This document shows positions 46,347-56,206 of a stretch of DNA of 64,000 nt, piece by piece. The notes beneath the pieces were generated by a model that saw only the letters and a list, made by a program, of their open reading frames with translations, ran no database searches and had not been told where the DNA came from. Position 1 is the stretch's first letter, and every line of letters starts with the position of its first letter. This DNA is from Bryobacter sp. GTDB taxonomy: Bacteria; Acidobacteriota; Terriglobia; Bryobacterales; Bryobacteraceae. The stretch covers positions 1-64,000 of the forward strand of contig JALHNI010000007.1 in the NCBI GenBank assembly GCA_022843605.1, read 5' to 3'. Both the position numbers and the translations under genes were made by a program.

Positions 46347-46436
46347 GGAGGGGTGGCCGAGCGGTTTAAGGCACCGGTCTTGAAAACCGTCGTAGGGGAA
46401 ACTCTACCGTGGGTTCGAATCCCACCCCCTCCGCCA
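46347..46436 (+). tRNA. tRNA-Ser (anticodon TGA)
   Basis: GGAGGGG acceptor pairs with CCCCTCC; GGCCGAGCGGTTTAAGGC D-arm; anticodon loop CGGTCTTGAAAACCG; long variable arm; GGTTCGAATCC T-loop; encoded CCA. Confidence 0.97.
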
Positions 46437-46452
46437 TCCACGCTAGAGCAGA

Positions 46453-47619
46453 TCAGCTCGCGACTTCGGCTAGTTCTGGCGTCTCTTCCCGCACGGGCTC
46501 CGCGAAAACATAGCGGCCGAGAATCGCCGCTACGCCCACCGAGACCGCAGCCATCAGAAACGCAGCAGGATAACCCATGCGCTTGGCCATCATGCCGGCA
46601 GCGAAGGAACTGACGCCGACGAAAAGGTCATAGAAGGCGCTCAGGACGCTGACCACCGAACCGCGCTCCTCTTCCGGCGTGCGGCGGAGCACCGTCGCCG
46701 CCACGGCAGACCAGGGGAACGAGAAGCCGAGCCCCAGGATCGCCGTAGCGCCAATCGCGAACCCCGGATTCGGGGCGAACGTGATACCGACGAGGCCGAT
46801 CGCCATGCCCACCAACCCACCGTAGAATGTGCGGCTGGGGGGCAGCCGATCCGGCAGGCCCCCGAAGAAGAAACGCGAGAAAAGGATCACCAGAGCGTAG
46901 GCCGTAAAAGCCATCGGCCCGGAATTGCTCAGCGAAGAGAGGTGGAGCACCAAGAAGCCAGTGAGCACCGGATAGTGGACGTTGACGAAACCGATGGTGA
47001 GCCCAGGCATCAGCAATCCCCGCGGGATCCAAGGGCCCTTGCGCCGCCCTCGATTCGGACGGTAGTCCTCCCGTACGAACCACAGGCAGGCCATCCCCAC
47101 CAGCGCCGAGACCACTTGCAGCGCCGCTGCGCGGGGAAATGAGCCGAGCGCATGGCCGATAACTGGGCCGAGCGAAATGCCGCCCCAGATGCCGCTGCTC
47201 AGATAGCCGAGTGCCTGACCGCTGCGGTGGACGCCGCCCAACTCAATCACCCAGGCCGCCGCACCCGTGTAAAGACAGGCTTCGCCGAAGCCTTGCAAAG
47301 TGCGGCCGAGGTAAGCACCCTTCAGCCCCAGCGGCAGCAGATAGACGACACCCGCCAACGCACAGCTGCCAAGCCCAGCCAAAAAAGCGACTTTGCGACC
47401 CCGGCGATCCGCAATGGGGCCGGAAGCAAAGCGGCTAATCAGGGCGACCAAAGAAAAAATGCCGATAACAAAGCCGACGGTTTGGTCCGTGCCGCCCAGG
47501 TCATGGCGCACGTGGGGGCCCAACGCAGGCAAAACCGCTCCCATGCCAATAAAGCCGAGAAAGGTGGATGCGATGACGGCCCAGAACCGGCCGCTAAACT
47601 CATGCGGAGTCAACCCCAT
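46453..47619 (-). CDS. MFS transporter
   Basis: 388 aa with ~12 hydrophobic segments; SRFASGPIADRRGRKVAFLAGLGSCALAG is the MFS loop 2-3 motif. Confidence 0.88.
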   Translation of the reverse strand: MGLTPHEFSGRFWAVIASTFLGFIGMGAVLPALGPHVRHDLGGTDQTVGFVIGIFSLVALISRFASGPIADRRGRKVAFLAGLGSCALAGVVYLLPLGLKGAYLGRTLQGFGEACLYTGAAAWVIELGGVHRSGQALGYLSSGIWGGISLGPVIGHALGSFPRAAALQVVSALVGMACLWFVREDYRPNRGRRKGPWIPRGLLMPGLTIGFVNVHYPVLTGFLVLHLSSLSNSGPMAFTAYALVILFSRFFFGGLPDRLPPSRTFYGGLVGMAIGLVGITFAPNPGFAIGATAILGLGFSFPWSAVAATVLRRTPEEERGSVVSVLSAFYDLFVGVSSFAAGMMAKRMGYPAAFLMAAVSVGVAAILGRYVFAEPVREETPELAEVAS

Positions 47620-47653
47620 TGACTTAATGGTACCGACTCCAGAAGGCCGGCGC

Positions 47654-50600
47654 TTATACGCCCAGCAGGATGCCCCGGGACGGCTGCCCGCTGAGTGACG
47701 CTACCGCGGCTACATACCAGGCCAACTGCGACTGATACTTGCGCCGGTTCAGGGTGAGATCGGCACTCGTCTTGAAGTCGACAATCACCCACCCGCCGTC
47801 GCCGAGAAAGGCGAGGTCGATGCGGCCCTCAATGAGTTGATCACCCGTGCGCCAACTCACAGGCCACTCGCGATGCACGCGGGTGGCTTGGCGGGCCTGC
47901 TGGAGCGTCGTGTGATTCAGCGCTGCCACGACGGCATTCGCCGCGGCCAACGCTTCGTCTTCATCGGCGCCGAGGATGCGCGCATGCATGCCGGCGCTCA
48001 GGATGACGCTCTCCGAGGTCGCTGACAGGTCGACTTGGCTCAACACGGCATGCACCAGCGTGCCGAAGCGGGGGCCATAGGGCCGCGGCGCCCGGTCGCC
48101 CACCATCATCGTTTCGATGGTGCCGGTGAAGCCGGGAGGCGACTCCAATTCGCCGGTGGCGGTGACGACGCGTACGCTCGGCCGCGCGCCCTGTTCCAGC
48201 AGGGCCTGCCGGCTTTCGCGCCAAGCCTGGTAAGGCGCCAAGCTATCGGCGCCACCCTCGCCAAGCAATTGCTGTTGGCGCAGACCGTAGTCCGCGTCGA
48301 ACTCGCGGTTGAGTACCGCCGGATCCCACCAGACCACTTCGTGGTCTCCCGATCGCGGGCCATGCAAACCAGGACGGACAGAGCATTCCTCGGTGCCGAT
48401 CTGGTCCATGGGCCGCTCCAGCACGCTTGCCGGCCCAAACGGCGGACAGGTATCCGCTCGCCGCGCCGTGCGCCAAGCCGAACGCGGCGGATAGACAGCT
48501 TTATTTAACGGCTCAAGCCACCCCTCCATTTCCTGTTCGCCAACTACCGGCACGACGAGCAAGTCCTTGGCGCGCGTGGCTGCGACATAGGCGACGCGCA
48601 CGCCTTCGGCCCGGTCGCGCGCCTGCTCCCGCACTTGCTCCTGCATCAACTCGATGGGCATGCAATTGAGTAACTCGGTGGCACAAAGCTGCTTATCGTT
48701 GTCGACGAAACGCTCGGGCTGCTTGCGCGCCAGGTTCGCTGTCAGGTCAGCGAGAATCACCACCGGGAACTCGAGGCCCTTGGCGGCATGGGTCGTCATC
48801 AGCCGGACGCCTTCCGAACCCTCCTCCAGAACGGCTGCCTCACTCACCTCGGTGCTGTGTTCAGCCTGTTCTTCCAGACGCTCCACAAAGCCGCGGAATG
48901 AGATGCCCCCTTCAAGCTCGTACCCGCGCGCCAAGTCCGCCAAGCGCACGACGTTGGCCAGCACCTGATGGCCGGCGGGCCGGAAGGCGAAGCCGGCATG
49001 GGCGCGTGTGGCTTCCAGCAAGCGGTTGAGCGTATCGGCCACTGGCCGCCAGTTCCGTTTGCGATGTAGCTCGCGTAGTAGCTCCAGCGCCTCGACAATC
49101 GGGGCGAACTCTTCGGCGGGGCTCTCGAGTTTGCGAAACGGATTCAGACTATGGTGCTTATGGCGAAACTTCAACAGCGTAGCGTCGTTGATGGCAAACA
49201 AGCTACCGCGTAGCGTCGCATAGAGGGCAAGTTCATCATCCGGCCACTCGATCGCCGTGAGGGCAGCGCGCAAACTCTCCACTTCTTCACGGCGATGAAA
49301 AGACTTTGAGCCGACCAGAAGATGCGAGATCCCACGCGCCTCAAAGCGCCGCGTATATTCGCGCGAGATGTCGACGCCGTAGTTCGTGAGGCGGCGGAAC
49401 AGCAGGCAGATATGGCGTTCGCGGATCGGCACCCGCTGGCCGCGATTTTCGGGATCGCGCACCGTCCAGCCGCTCCGGTGCAAGAGCCAATCGGTGAAGG
49501 CAACGATCGCTTCCGGCTCGCTTTCGGCCACGACGCGGCGGCTGACGTCGCGGGTGGCATAGACGCGCGGAGCGGGCAGCGCGACTACGGTGGGCTGCGC
49601 GGCCTGGTGCGGCTCGCCCTGCAGCAAAGGCGAGTAGCTCGCCTGGCCCGTCAGTTCGTCGCCATTCATCTCTTCCGCGAAGGCCGCATTCACGAAGTGC
49701 TGCAAGGGCAGCACCGAGCGGAAGCTGCGCGTCAACTGGACCACACCCACACCCCGATCAAGCAGATTCTTGCGCAGCTTCTGATAGAGCAACACGTCGG
49801 CGCGGCGGAACTTGTAGATCGACTGCTTGGGATCTCCCACGACGAAGAGCTTGCCATCCACCGGCCTTGCCTTCATCCAGTCATTCTGCTGCTCGTCGTC
49901 GGCCACCAGCAGAAGAATGATTTCAGCCTGCAGAGGATCGGTATCTTGAAACTCATCCACGAAGAGATGGGAGAAACGGCGCTGAAGGTAACCGCGGACC
50001 TGTTGATTGTCGCGAATGAGGTCGCGCGTCAGAATCAGTTGGTCAAGGAAGTCGAGCTGTCCGGCCTGGCGTTTCAGGTCTTCATAGCGATCGACGAAGC
50101 CCGCCAACTCTTCCTTGAGTTCGGCGGCCAGGTCAGCGTCAGCGCAGGTCTTGAAGCTGGTGAGCGCGGCCATCAGGTCTTCTACGCCTTTGCGCTTGTT
50201 GTAAATGAGATCGCGATGCAGCCGGACGAGTTGCGCCTCCAGCGCGTCATAGTCGCGCCGGCCGATCTCGTCGGCGCGGGCAATCCCAGTAGCCAGTTCA
50301 CGAATCACCGCGAAGCTTTGGTTGAGCTTCGGTCCGACGGCCAGCAGGTGACCGACGATCTGGTCAATGGCGCCGTGACGATCGAAGGGAACACGCGTCC
50401 ACGGTGCAGTGAAGTCGCGCCACTCTACGAGCTGGATGGCGGCGTAGCGCAGGTCATCGAGTGGGGAGCGGTCGCCGCGTTTTGTCCAGGCCAGGCGGCT
50501 GAGCGCGCGACGTACCCCGGGCGAGTCCTCCTGAAGGCGTCCTTGAATCCAGCCGCGAAAAGCTCGTCCGTAAAGACGATCGCGCTGATAGTCGGTAATC

Positions 50601-50992
50601 TCGCCGAAGGCCGGATCCACCCGAGCCTCCACGGGCCGCTCCCGTAGAATCTGCGCGCAGAAGGCATGGATTGTGCCGATGGAGGCCTCTTCCAGATGCT
50701 GCAGCGCATGCTCCAGATGCTCGCGATCCAGCCCCTCGCTGCTGCCGCGAGCCCGGTCGAGTTCCTGGCGCAGCCGTAGCTTCATCTCGCCAGCGGCCTT
50801 ATGGGTAAAGGTGACGGCCGCAAGTTGATCAATCGTGGTGCGGCCGGAGCGCAGGACGTTCACCATGCGCGCCACCATCTCGGTGGTTTTGCCCGTTCCG
50901 GCGGATGCCTCAACCAACAGACTCTCTTCGAGCCCGTGGCGAATCCGCTCGCGGGCGGCACTGTCGCTTGGCAGCGCGTAGACCGTGCTCAC
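47654..50992 (-). CDS. addA: AddA-like UvrD/RecB-type helicase-exonuclease
   Basis: LLVEASAGTGKTTEMVARMVNVL (Walker A), AAVTFTHKAAGEMKLRLR, HLFVDEFQDTDPLQAEIILLL, VVGDPKQSIYKFRRADVLLY, LMTTHAAKGLEFPVVIL, C-terminal EGRIDLAFLGDGGWVIVDFKT nuclease motif. Confidence 0.85.
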   Translation of the reverse strand: MSTVYALPSDSAARERIRHGLEESLLVEASAGTGKTTEMVARMVNVLRSGRTTIDQLAAVTFTHKAAGEMKLRLRQELDRARGSSEGLDREHLEHALQHLEEASIGTIHAFCAQILRERPVEARVDPAFGEITDYQRDRLYGRAFRGWIQGRLQEDSPGVRRALSRLAWTKRGDRSPLDDLRYAAIQLVEWRDFTAPWTRVPFDRHGAIDQIVGHLLAVGPKLNQSFAVIRELATGIARADEIGRRDYDALEAQLVRLHRDLIYNKRKGVEDLMAALTSFKTCADADLAAELKEELAGFVDRYEDLKRQAGQLDFLDQLILTRDLIRDNQQVRGYLQRRFSHLFVDEFQDTDPLQAEIILLLVADDEQQNDWMKARPVDGKLFVVGDPKQSIYKFRRADVLLYQKLRKNLLDRGVGVVQLTRSFRSVLPLQHFVNAAFAEEMNGDELTGQASYSPLLQGEPHQAAQPTVVALPAPRVYATRDVSRRVVAESEPEAIVAFTDWLLHRSGWTVRDPENRGQRVPIRERHICLLFRRLTNYGVDISREYTRRFEARGISHLLVGSKSFHRREEVESLRAALTAIEWPDDELALYATLRGSLFAINDATLLKFRHKHHSLNPFRKLESPAEEFAPIVEALELLRELHRKRNWRPVADTLNRLLEATRAHAGFAFRPAGHQVLANVVRLADLARGYELEGGISFRGFVERLEEQAEHSTEVSEAAVLEEGSEGVRLMTTHAAKGLEFPVVILADLTANLARKQPERFVDNDKQLCATELLNCMPIELMQEQVREQARDRAEGVRVAYVAATRAKDLLVVPVVGEQEMEGWLEPLNKAVYPPRSAWRTARRADTCPPFGPASVLERPMDQIGTEECSVRPGLHGPRSGDHEVVWWDPAVLNREFDADYGLRQQQLLGEGGADSLAPYQAWRESRQALLEQGARPSVRVVTATGELESPPGFTGTIETMMVGDRAPRPYGPRFGTLVHAVLSQVDLSATSESVILSAGMHARILGADEDEALAAANAVVAALNHTTLQQARQATRVHREWPVSWRTGDQLIEGRIDLAFLGDGGWVIVDFKTSADLTLNRRKYQSQLAWYVAAVASLSGQPSRGILLGV

Positions 50993-53900
50993 GGCATCCT
51001 CCGGATTTCGAGCAGCGGCTCCAGGCGGGCGTGCTTGCGCCGCGACCGCTCGTACTCATAGGGTCCGCAGATCGCCTTGTAGTCGCAACGCCCACAGACA
51101 TCCTTCGCGGGTGCCGCGGGCAGAAAGCCCGTCGAAACGGCCTCTTCAATGGTGCTGAGGATGCGACCTATGTGATGGCGCGATTGGTCATTCAGGCGGA
51201 CCACCATCTCCCGATAGCCACCGCGCTGCGTGCAATAGAAGAGACGTCCGCTCTCCACCGGCAAGCCCAGCAATTGTTCCATCGCCAACGCATAAAGTAC
51301 AGGCTGAAGAACTGTGCCGCCGCCGACATACAGCGGCGGCTTCTCCGGCGGCTTGCCCGTCTTGTGGTCGGTGATGCGGAGTATCTGCTGCGTCGCGTGC
51401 TTCTCGACCAGGTCGACGCTGCCGCGCAGTTGGAACTGATCGAGAATGCGGGCGGCCGGCGCGGTTGCATCCTTCACTCCGAAGCCGTACTCGGCGTGCA
51501 TGGGGATCCACTCGCCGCCGGAGTAAGCGACCTGACGGAGCCAGCCACGCAGATCCGTTCGTAGTTCCTCTACCTCGGCGTTCCACACGCGCGGAATCGC
51601 CGGGGCCAGTTGCTCTCGGTAGTCCGCGGCCAAGCGGTTCAGAACGCGGTCGGCCGAGTCATAGGCTTCAGTGAGGTTTTGCCGTGTGATCGGAAAGGCT
51701 TCAGACTCGAGCAACTCCTTCTGCACGGCGTGAAACAGGGCGCCTCGCGTCAACGGATCCATCTGCTCCAGGGGTGCGCTGACTTCACGCGGCCGCAATC
51801 GTTGGATGCCATGCAGGAGGAACTTGTAGGGGCAGTCGGCGAAGTGCTGCAGCGTGGTGGGCGGAAAGTCACGCACAGAAGGACGCTGAGTCGCCAGTAA
51901 GTCGAGCGCGGGTAAGTCGGCGCGAACCAGACCGTCGGCCTCGCTCCAGGAAGATCGCCAGCGCGCATAGCGTGACCGCAAGCTTCGCGCGAGCGGCTCA
52001 CTCACTTGAACTAGATACCGTGCCGCTCCGCGCGCCTCCCGGCGATTGCGATATCGCTCGAGTGTTGCCAGGTCGTACTCGGCATCGTCGATCGCCGCTG
52101 CCGGATCCGCTGGCGCCGGCCAGCCGAGCCGCGAAGGCGCGGCAGCGGCGGCCATCTTGCCGAACTGAGTCAAGTCCGGCAACCGTCCCTCGGCGGCGCG
52201 CATCACCTCCAGGGCGTAGAACGACGGCACGCGCGGCCGGGCTTTTCCCGTATCCATGCGCGGATAAGAGACCACTATCCGCTCGCTCGCCGCGGCAACC
52301 GCCACATGCAGCAACAGGCGCTCGCGTTCCACACGCGTATCTTGCACGGCTAGCCCACCAAGTGCCGGGCGGTACACATCCAGCAGCAGGGGATCTTCGA
52401 CGGCTCGCTGCGGAAAGATTCCCTCCGCCAAGCCCGGTACGAAAACGACCTGAAACGTCCGGCCGCGTGCCTCGTCATTCGTGCAAACGAAGACGCGCCC
52501 TTCGCGGCGGTGCGGCGGATCGCGACGCAGAAAGCGCAGCCGCTCCTCCAAAACGCCATAGATCTCGTCCAAGCCAACGGGCCCCACTTGGCCCATCGGC
52601 GCCAACTCGGCCAGCATCCCCAACACACTGTCCGGTTGCCGCAGGGCCGTCTCCGCCAGTTCCGTCAACTTCAGGATCCAGTCAGCCCAGGCGCGCTGGC
52701 CGGGCAAGCGATCGAGTAAGTCGATCAACGGCAACGCGAAGTGCCGTAGGTGCCGCAATTGGCTCACGCGACGCTCTAGGTGGGGCACCGCGTCTGGGTC
52801 GGCGGTCGCCATTTGAAAACGAAGCTCCGCATTGAGTCCATCCAGCCGGCGCACCCAGCGAGCGCGTCCCCCCACCACTGCGGCATCCACTAAGAGGCGC
52901 TCCCAGCCAGACGGAGTGATCAAGGGTACGCTCTTGTCTTCCGGTTCCGGCTCCTCGGTGGGCGAAGCAACAAAGGCGGCCAGCACTTCGTCCTGCATCC
53001 CGGCGCCGGCCGCGCGGGTCCTTACCGGCTCGCCTTCACCGTTGAGGTCCGGTACCTGGGCCAAGGAAAGATACTCGGCAAAACGTGAGGCGGAACATCC
53101 CTCTGACGCACAAGCGAGCAGCGCCAGGAACGCGCGGCCCGCGGGATCCGGCCGCGCCGTGCCCCGGCTAGCGTAGAACGGCACACCGGCTCGGCGTAAT
53201 GCCTCTTCCAGCAGCGGCTGATAGCGGTCGACACCGCGCAGAATCACCGCCATCCGGTCGAAGGGTACACCCGAGCGCGCCGCCGAATGGATCCGTCGCG
53301 CAATCTCCACGCACTCCAATCCTTCCCCGGGGGCGGAAAACAGATCGAGGGTGGTATCGCTTTTTCCGGAAGGCTCCAGTTGAGCGGCGAAAAGATCTCG
53401 GCGGATGCGGCCCAGCGTACTGTCTTCCGGCTGAGCAAGGTCGCGGGCGTTCGTGTTGAGTAAGTTCTCCAGAGCCAGCCGTGATTCGCCATCGCGACTC
53501 ACCTCCAGCACGAGCAAGTCTGGAGAGCCCGCGGCTAAGGCGCGAAGAAGCTGACGTTGGCGCGCGAATCGCACGGGCAGGTCGAGCCACAACATCGGCA
53601 GACGAAGCCACGGATGCTGCCCCCGTTCTGCTGCTGATTCAGCCAGAGTCAGCAACCTCGCCCAGTCCACCAGACCGCGCGCCGTCAGTTCCGTTGAATA
53701 GGCCTCAGCAAAGCGCGCCAGATCCGCGCCGGGCTCGCCGGCCGCGCGCAAGGCAGACAGGTCGATGCGCTCCAACCGCAGTTCGTTTAGCGTCGACGAC
53801 AAGGCCCGCACAAAGCCGGGCATCTTCGCCACGGGCCCGAAGTACTCCAACTGGCCCAGGCTGGCGTGCACGACGCGCGCAACCAGTGCCTCCAGGCTCA

Positions 53901-54144
53901 GACGGCTGATGGGCGTCAAGCTGCGCGCCGCGACTTCTTCGGCGGCCAGCGTCGTCACCACCTGGGTGAGCGTCACGGTATGGATACCCAGGGCGCCCTG
54001 GCCGGGAACAGAGCGGGCAAAGTCGTCGGCCGTTCCCCGGGCGCCGCCCACCACCAGCACCTCGCCGTCGCGGTGCGCAGCCAGAAACTTGGCGCCTTCC
54101 TGGTGTAACTCGTGATAAGCCGCGCCGCACAGGATGGTTGGCAT
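50989..54144 (-). CDS. addB: AddB-like PD-(D/E)XK nuclease family protein
   Basis: FADCPYKFLLHGIQRLRPREV, GSVDLVEKHATQQILRITDHKTGKPPE, DVCGRCDYKAICGPYE (Fe-S cysteine-like cluster); 4-nt overlap with the AddA-like gene. Confidence 0.75.
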   Translation of the reverse strand: MPTILCGAAYHELHQEGAKFLAAHRDGEVLVVGGARGTADDFARSVPGQGALGIHTVTLTQVVTTLAAEEVAARSLTPISRLSLEALVARVVHASLGQLEYFGPVAKMPGFVRALSSTLNELRLERIDLSALRAAGEPGADLARFAEAYSTELTARGLVDWARLLTLAESAAERGQHPWLRLPMLWLDLPVRFARQRQLLRALAAGSPDLLVLEVSRDGESRLALENLLNTNARDLAQPEDSTLGRIRRDLFAAQLEPSGKSDTTLDLFSAPGEGLECVEIARRIHSAARSGVPFDRMAVILRGVDRYQPLLEEALRRAGVPFYASRGTARPDPAGRAFLALLACASEGCSASRFAEYLSLAQVPDLNGEGEPVRTRAAGAGMQDEVLAAFVASPTEEPEPEDKSVPLITPSGWERLLVDAAVVGGRARWVRRLDGLNAELRFQMATADPDAVPHLERRVSQLRHLRHFALPLIDLLDRLPGQRAWADWILKLTELAETALRQPDSVLGMLAELAPMGQVGPVGLDEIYGVLEERLRFLRRDPPHRREGRVFVCTNDEARGRTFQVVFVPGLAEGIFPQRAVEDPLLLDVYRPALGGLAVQDTRVERERLLLHVAVAAASERIVVSYPRMDTGKARPRVPSFYALEVMRAAEGRLPDLTQFGKMAAAAAPSRLGWPAPADPAAAIDDAEYDLATLERYRNRREARGAARYLVQVSEPLARSLRSRYARWRSSWSEADGLVRADLPALDLLATQRPSVRDFPPTTLQHFADCPYKFLLHGIQRLRPREVSAPLEQMDPLTRGALFHAVQKELLESEAFPITRQNLTEAYDSADRVLNRLAADYREQLAPAIPRVWNAEVEELRTDLRGWLRQVAYSGGEWIPMHAEYGFGVKDATAPAARILDQFQLRGSVDLVEKHATQQILRITDHKTGKPPEKPPLYVGGGTVLQPVLYALAMEQLLGLPVESGRLFYCTQRGGYREMVVRLNDQSRHHIGRILSTIEEAVSTGFLPAAPAKDVCGRCDYKAICGPYEYERSRRKHARLEPLLEIRRMP

Positions 54145-54152
54145 GTGGTTAC

Positions 54153-54965
54153 TTACTCAGCGGGAGGATAGCCAATGATACTGATGCCGGCGGCATTGGC
54201 GGCGTCGATCATCTCCGCGCGGTCCAGAAGCAGCGTCCGGGTCGCGTCCACGGCCAGCGCCGTGGCTCCGCTCTTCTTCATCGCCGCAATCGTCAGCGGA
54301 CCAGTCACCGGCACATCGAACTGCAAGTGCCGTCGCCGCCGCGACACCTTGGCCAAACGCAGTGGTTTGCCATCGGCGAGCGATGCGGCCCGCTCCAGCA
54401 TGGCATCGGTGCCTTCCATGGCCTCCAGAGCCACGCAAGCCCGTTCGGCGATCGCGACGCTTTGGCCGACATCGACTTGCGCCAGCGCATTGGCGATGCG
54501 GCGACCGTAGTCAAGGTCCTTGCGTTCGTCATCGTTGGGTTTGCGCTTCGTGAGCACGCCTTCGTCGGCGAGCAAGGACTTCAGCAGCCGAGTAGAATCG
54601 CCCAGCATGATGCCTTCGTCGGCCAGTACTTTAGCGACCCCGCCGATCAGCGCCTCAGTGTTTTTGGCCTCCAACGAAAAAAGTAGTTTAGCCAAACGCC
54701 AATCCGGCCGAATGGCCGAAAAGATCTTGGCATGCTTCACCTGTCCCGCCATGATCACTTCCGTTACGCCTTCGCGATGGCAGATATCGATCAGCTTACT
54801 CAGGGCGCCCAGCGAAATCCAGTAGGTTTTGTCCGCCAGCCTGGCGATCTCCGGGGAGGCTTCTTCCTCGATCCCAATCGCGACCACATCGTGACCCAAG
54901 CCGCGCGCCGCTTCCAGCGCAAGAATCGGAAACCGGCCATTGCCGGCAATCAACCCGTACTTCAT
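54153..54965 (-). CDS. lpxI: UDP-2,3-diacylglucosamine diphosphatase LpxI
   Basis: MKYGLIAGNGRFPILALEAARGLGHDVVAIGI...VIMAGQVKHAKIFS...GVLTKRKPNDDERKDLDYG...FDVPVTGPLTIAAMKKSGATALAVDATRTLLLD. Confidence 0.92.
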   Translation of the reverse strand: MKYGLIAGNGRFPILALEAARGLGHDVVAIGIEEEASPEIARLADKTYWISLGALSKLIDICHREGVTEVIMAGQVKHAKIFSAIRPDWRLAKLLFSLEAKNTEALIGGVAKVLADEGIMLGDSTRLLKSLLADEGVLTKRKPNDDERKDLDYGRRIANALAQVDVGQSVAIAERACVALEAMEGTDAMLERAASLADGKPLRLAKVSRRRRHLQFDVPVTGPLTIAAMKKSGATALAVDATRTLLLDRAEMIDAANAAGISIIGYPPAE

Positions 54966-55769
54966 TTACTTAATGAATCCACGTTCGGAGCTTTGGATGA
55001 AGGCGAGCAATTGATCCAACGCGGAATCGGACGGGAGTTCAGCCCGCATCTTCTCGACGGCTTGGGTCGTGTTCAATTTCTTGTCGCGCAGCCAGCGAAA
55101 CGCCTTATGTAAAGCGCTGATTTGCTGGGGGGTGAACCCGCGCCGTTCCAACCCGACCTTGTTCTCGCCGTAAGCTTTGGTGACGCGCTCTGCCGAGGTG
55201 ACAGAGAACGGCAGCACGTCCTGCAGGATCACGCTGTAGCCGCCAATCATCGCGTGCTGGCCGATGCGGCAGAACTGATGCACCCCGGTGAATGCCCCGA
55301 CCGTCGCCCAATCTTCGACGGTGACATGGCCCGCAAATGTAACGCCATTGGCGATTACGGTATGGTGCCCGATCCGCACATCATGCGCGACATGGGCATA
55401 AGCCATCAAGAGGTTATCGTTTCCCAGGGAAGTAATTCCCCCTCCACCCTCGGTCCCTCGGTGGATGGTCACAAACTCGCGAATCGTATTCCGGTGGCCA
55501 ATGCGCGTCTCAGTACGCTCGCCTTTGTATTTCTTATCCTGCGAAGCCAGGCCGACCGTCGAGTAGGGGTAGACGAGGTTGTCCTCGCCAATCACCGTAG
55601 GCCCTTCCAGGCACACGTTGGCCATGATGCGCGTGCGCGCACCGATCTCCACCTCGGCGCCAACGATCGTGTAAGGGCCGAGTTCGGCGGTGGGATCCAC
55701 GCGGGCCAGCGGATCGACAATGGCAGTCGGATGAATCGTACGAGTTACCCTCGATCCGCGATCGTACAC
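54966..55769 (-). CDS. lpxA: Acyl-ACP--UDP-N-acetylglucosamine O-acyltransferase LpxA
   Basis: IHPTAIVDPLARVDPTAELGPYTIVGAEVEIGARTRI...GTEGGGGITSLGNDNLLMAYAHVAHDVRIGHHTVIANGVTFAGHV...GERRGFTPQQ-like ERRGFTPQQISALHKAFR. Confidence 0.95.
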   Translation of the reverse strand: MYDRGSRVTRTIHPTAIVDPLARVDPTAELGPYTIVGAEVEIGARTRIMANVCLEGPTVIGEDNLVYPYSTVGLASQDKKYKGERTETRIGHRNTIREFVTIHRGTEGGGGITSLGNDNLLMAYAHVAHDVRIGHHTVIANGVTFAGHVTVEDWATVGAFTGVHQFCRIGQHAMIGGYSVILQDVLPFSVTSAERVTKAYGENKVGLERRGFTPQQISALHKAFRWLRDKKLNTTQAVEKMRAELPSDSALDQLLAFIQSSERGFIK

Positions 55770-56182
55770 ATGACAATGGCCTCTGCCACCGGGACACCAT
55801 CGACCGTGGCAAGCCCTTTCATTTTCGCGATCGTCGATTTCTTCTTGATGTAGGTGAGTTCCATGCGCAAGGCATCGCCCGGCCGCACCGGCCGCCGGAA
55901 CTTGGCCTCCTCAATGGAGGCCATCAGTACCACTTTGCTGTGGCGATCCGGCACCTGGCTCAAAACCAGCACCCCGGCCGTCTGCGCCATCGCTTCCACG
56001 ATCAGCACGCCCGGCATCACCGCATAGTTCGGGTAGTGCCCGATGAAGAAGGGCTCGTTGATGCTGACATTCTTCAGGCCGACAATGCGGTCTTCCTCCA
56101 TTTCCAGGATCCGGTCCACCAGGAGGAACGGATACCGGTGCGGCAGGATGTCTTTGATGGCGTCAATATCCAGTACGGGCAT
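55745..56182 (-). CDS. fabZ: 3-hydroxyacyl-ACP dehydratase FabZ
   Basis: DAIKDILPHRYPFLLVDRILEMEEDRIVGLKNVSINEPFFIGHYPNYAVMPGVLIVEAMAQTAGVL. Confidence 0.96.
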   Translation of the reverse strand: MPVLDIDAIKDILPHRYPFLLVDRILEMEEDRIVGLKNVSINEPFFIGHYPNYAVMPGVLIVEAMAQTAGVLVLSQVPDRHSKVVLMASIEEAKFRRPVRPGDALRMELTYIKKKSTIAKMKGLATVDGVPVAEAIVMCTIADRG

Positions 56183-56206
56183 GTCGCCTACATGATAGCA
56201 ACGCGA

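Noticed and set aside
49322-50647. 441-aa plus-strand ORF
   Set aside because: Antisense to the AddA-like helicase with clear motifs; no recognisable domain.
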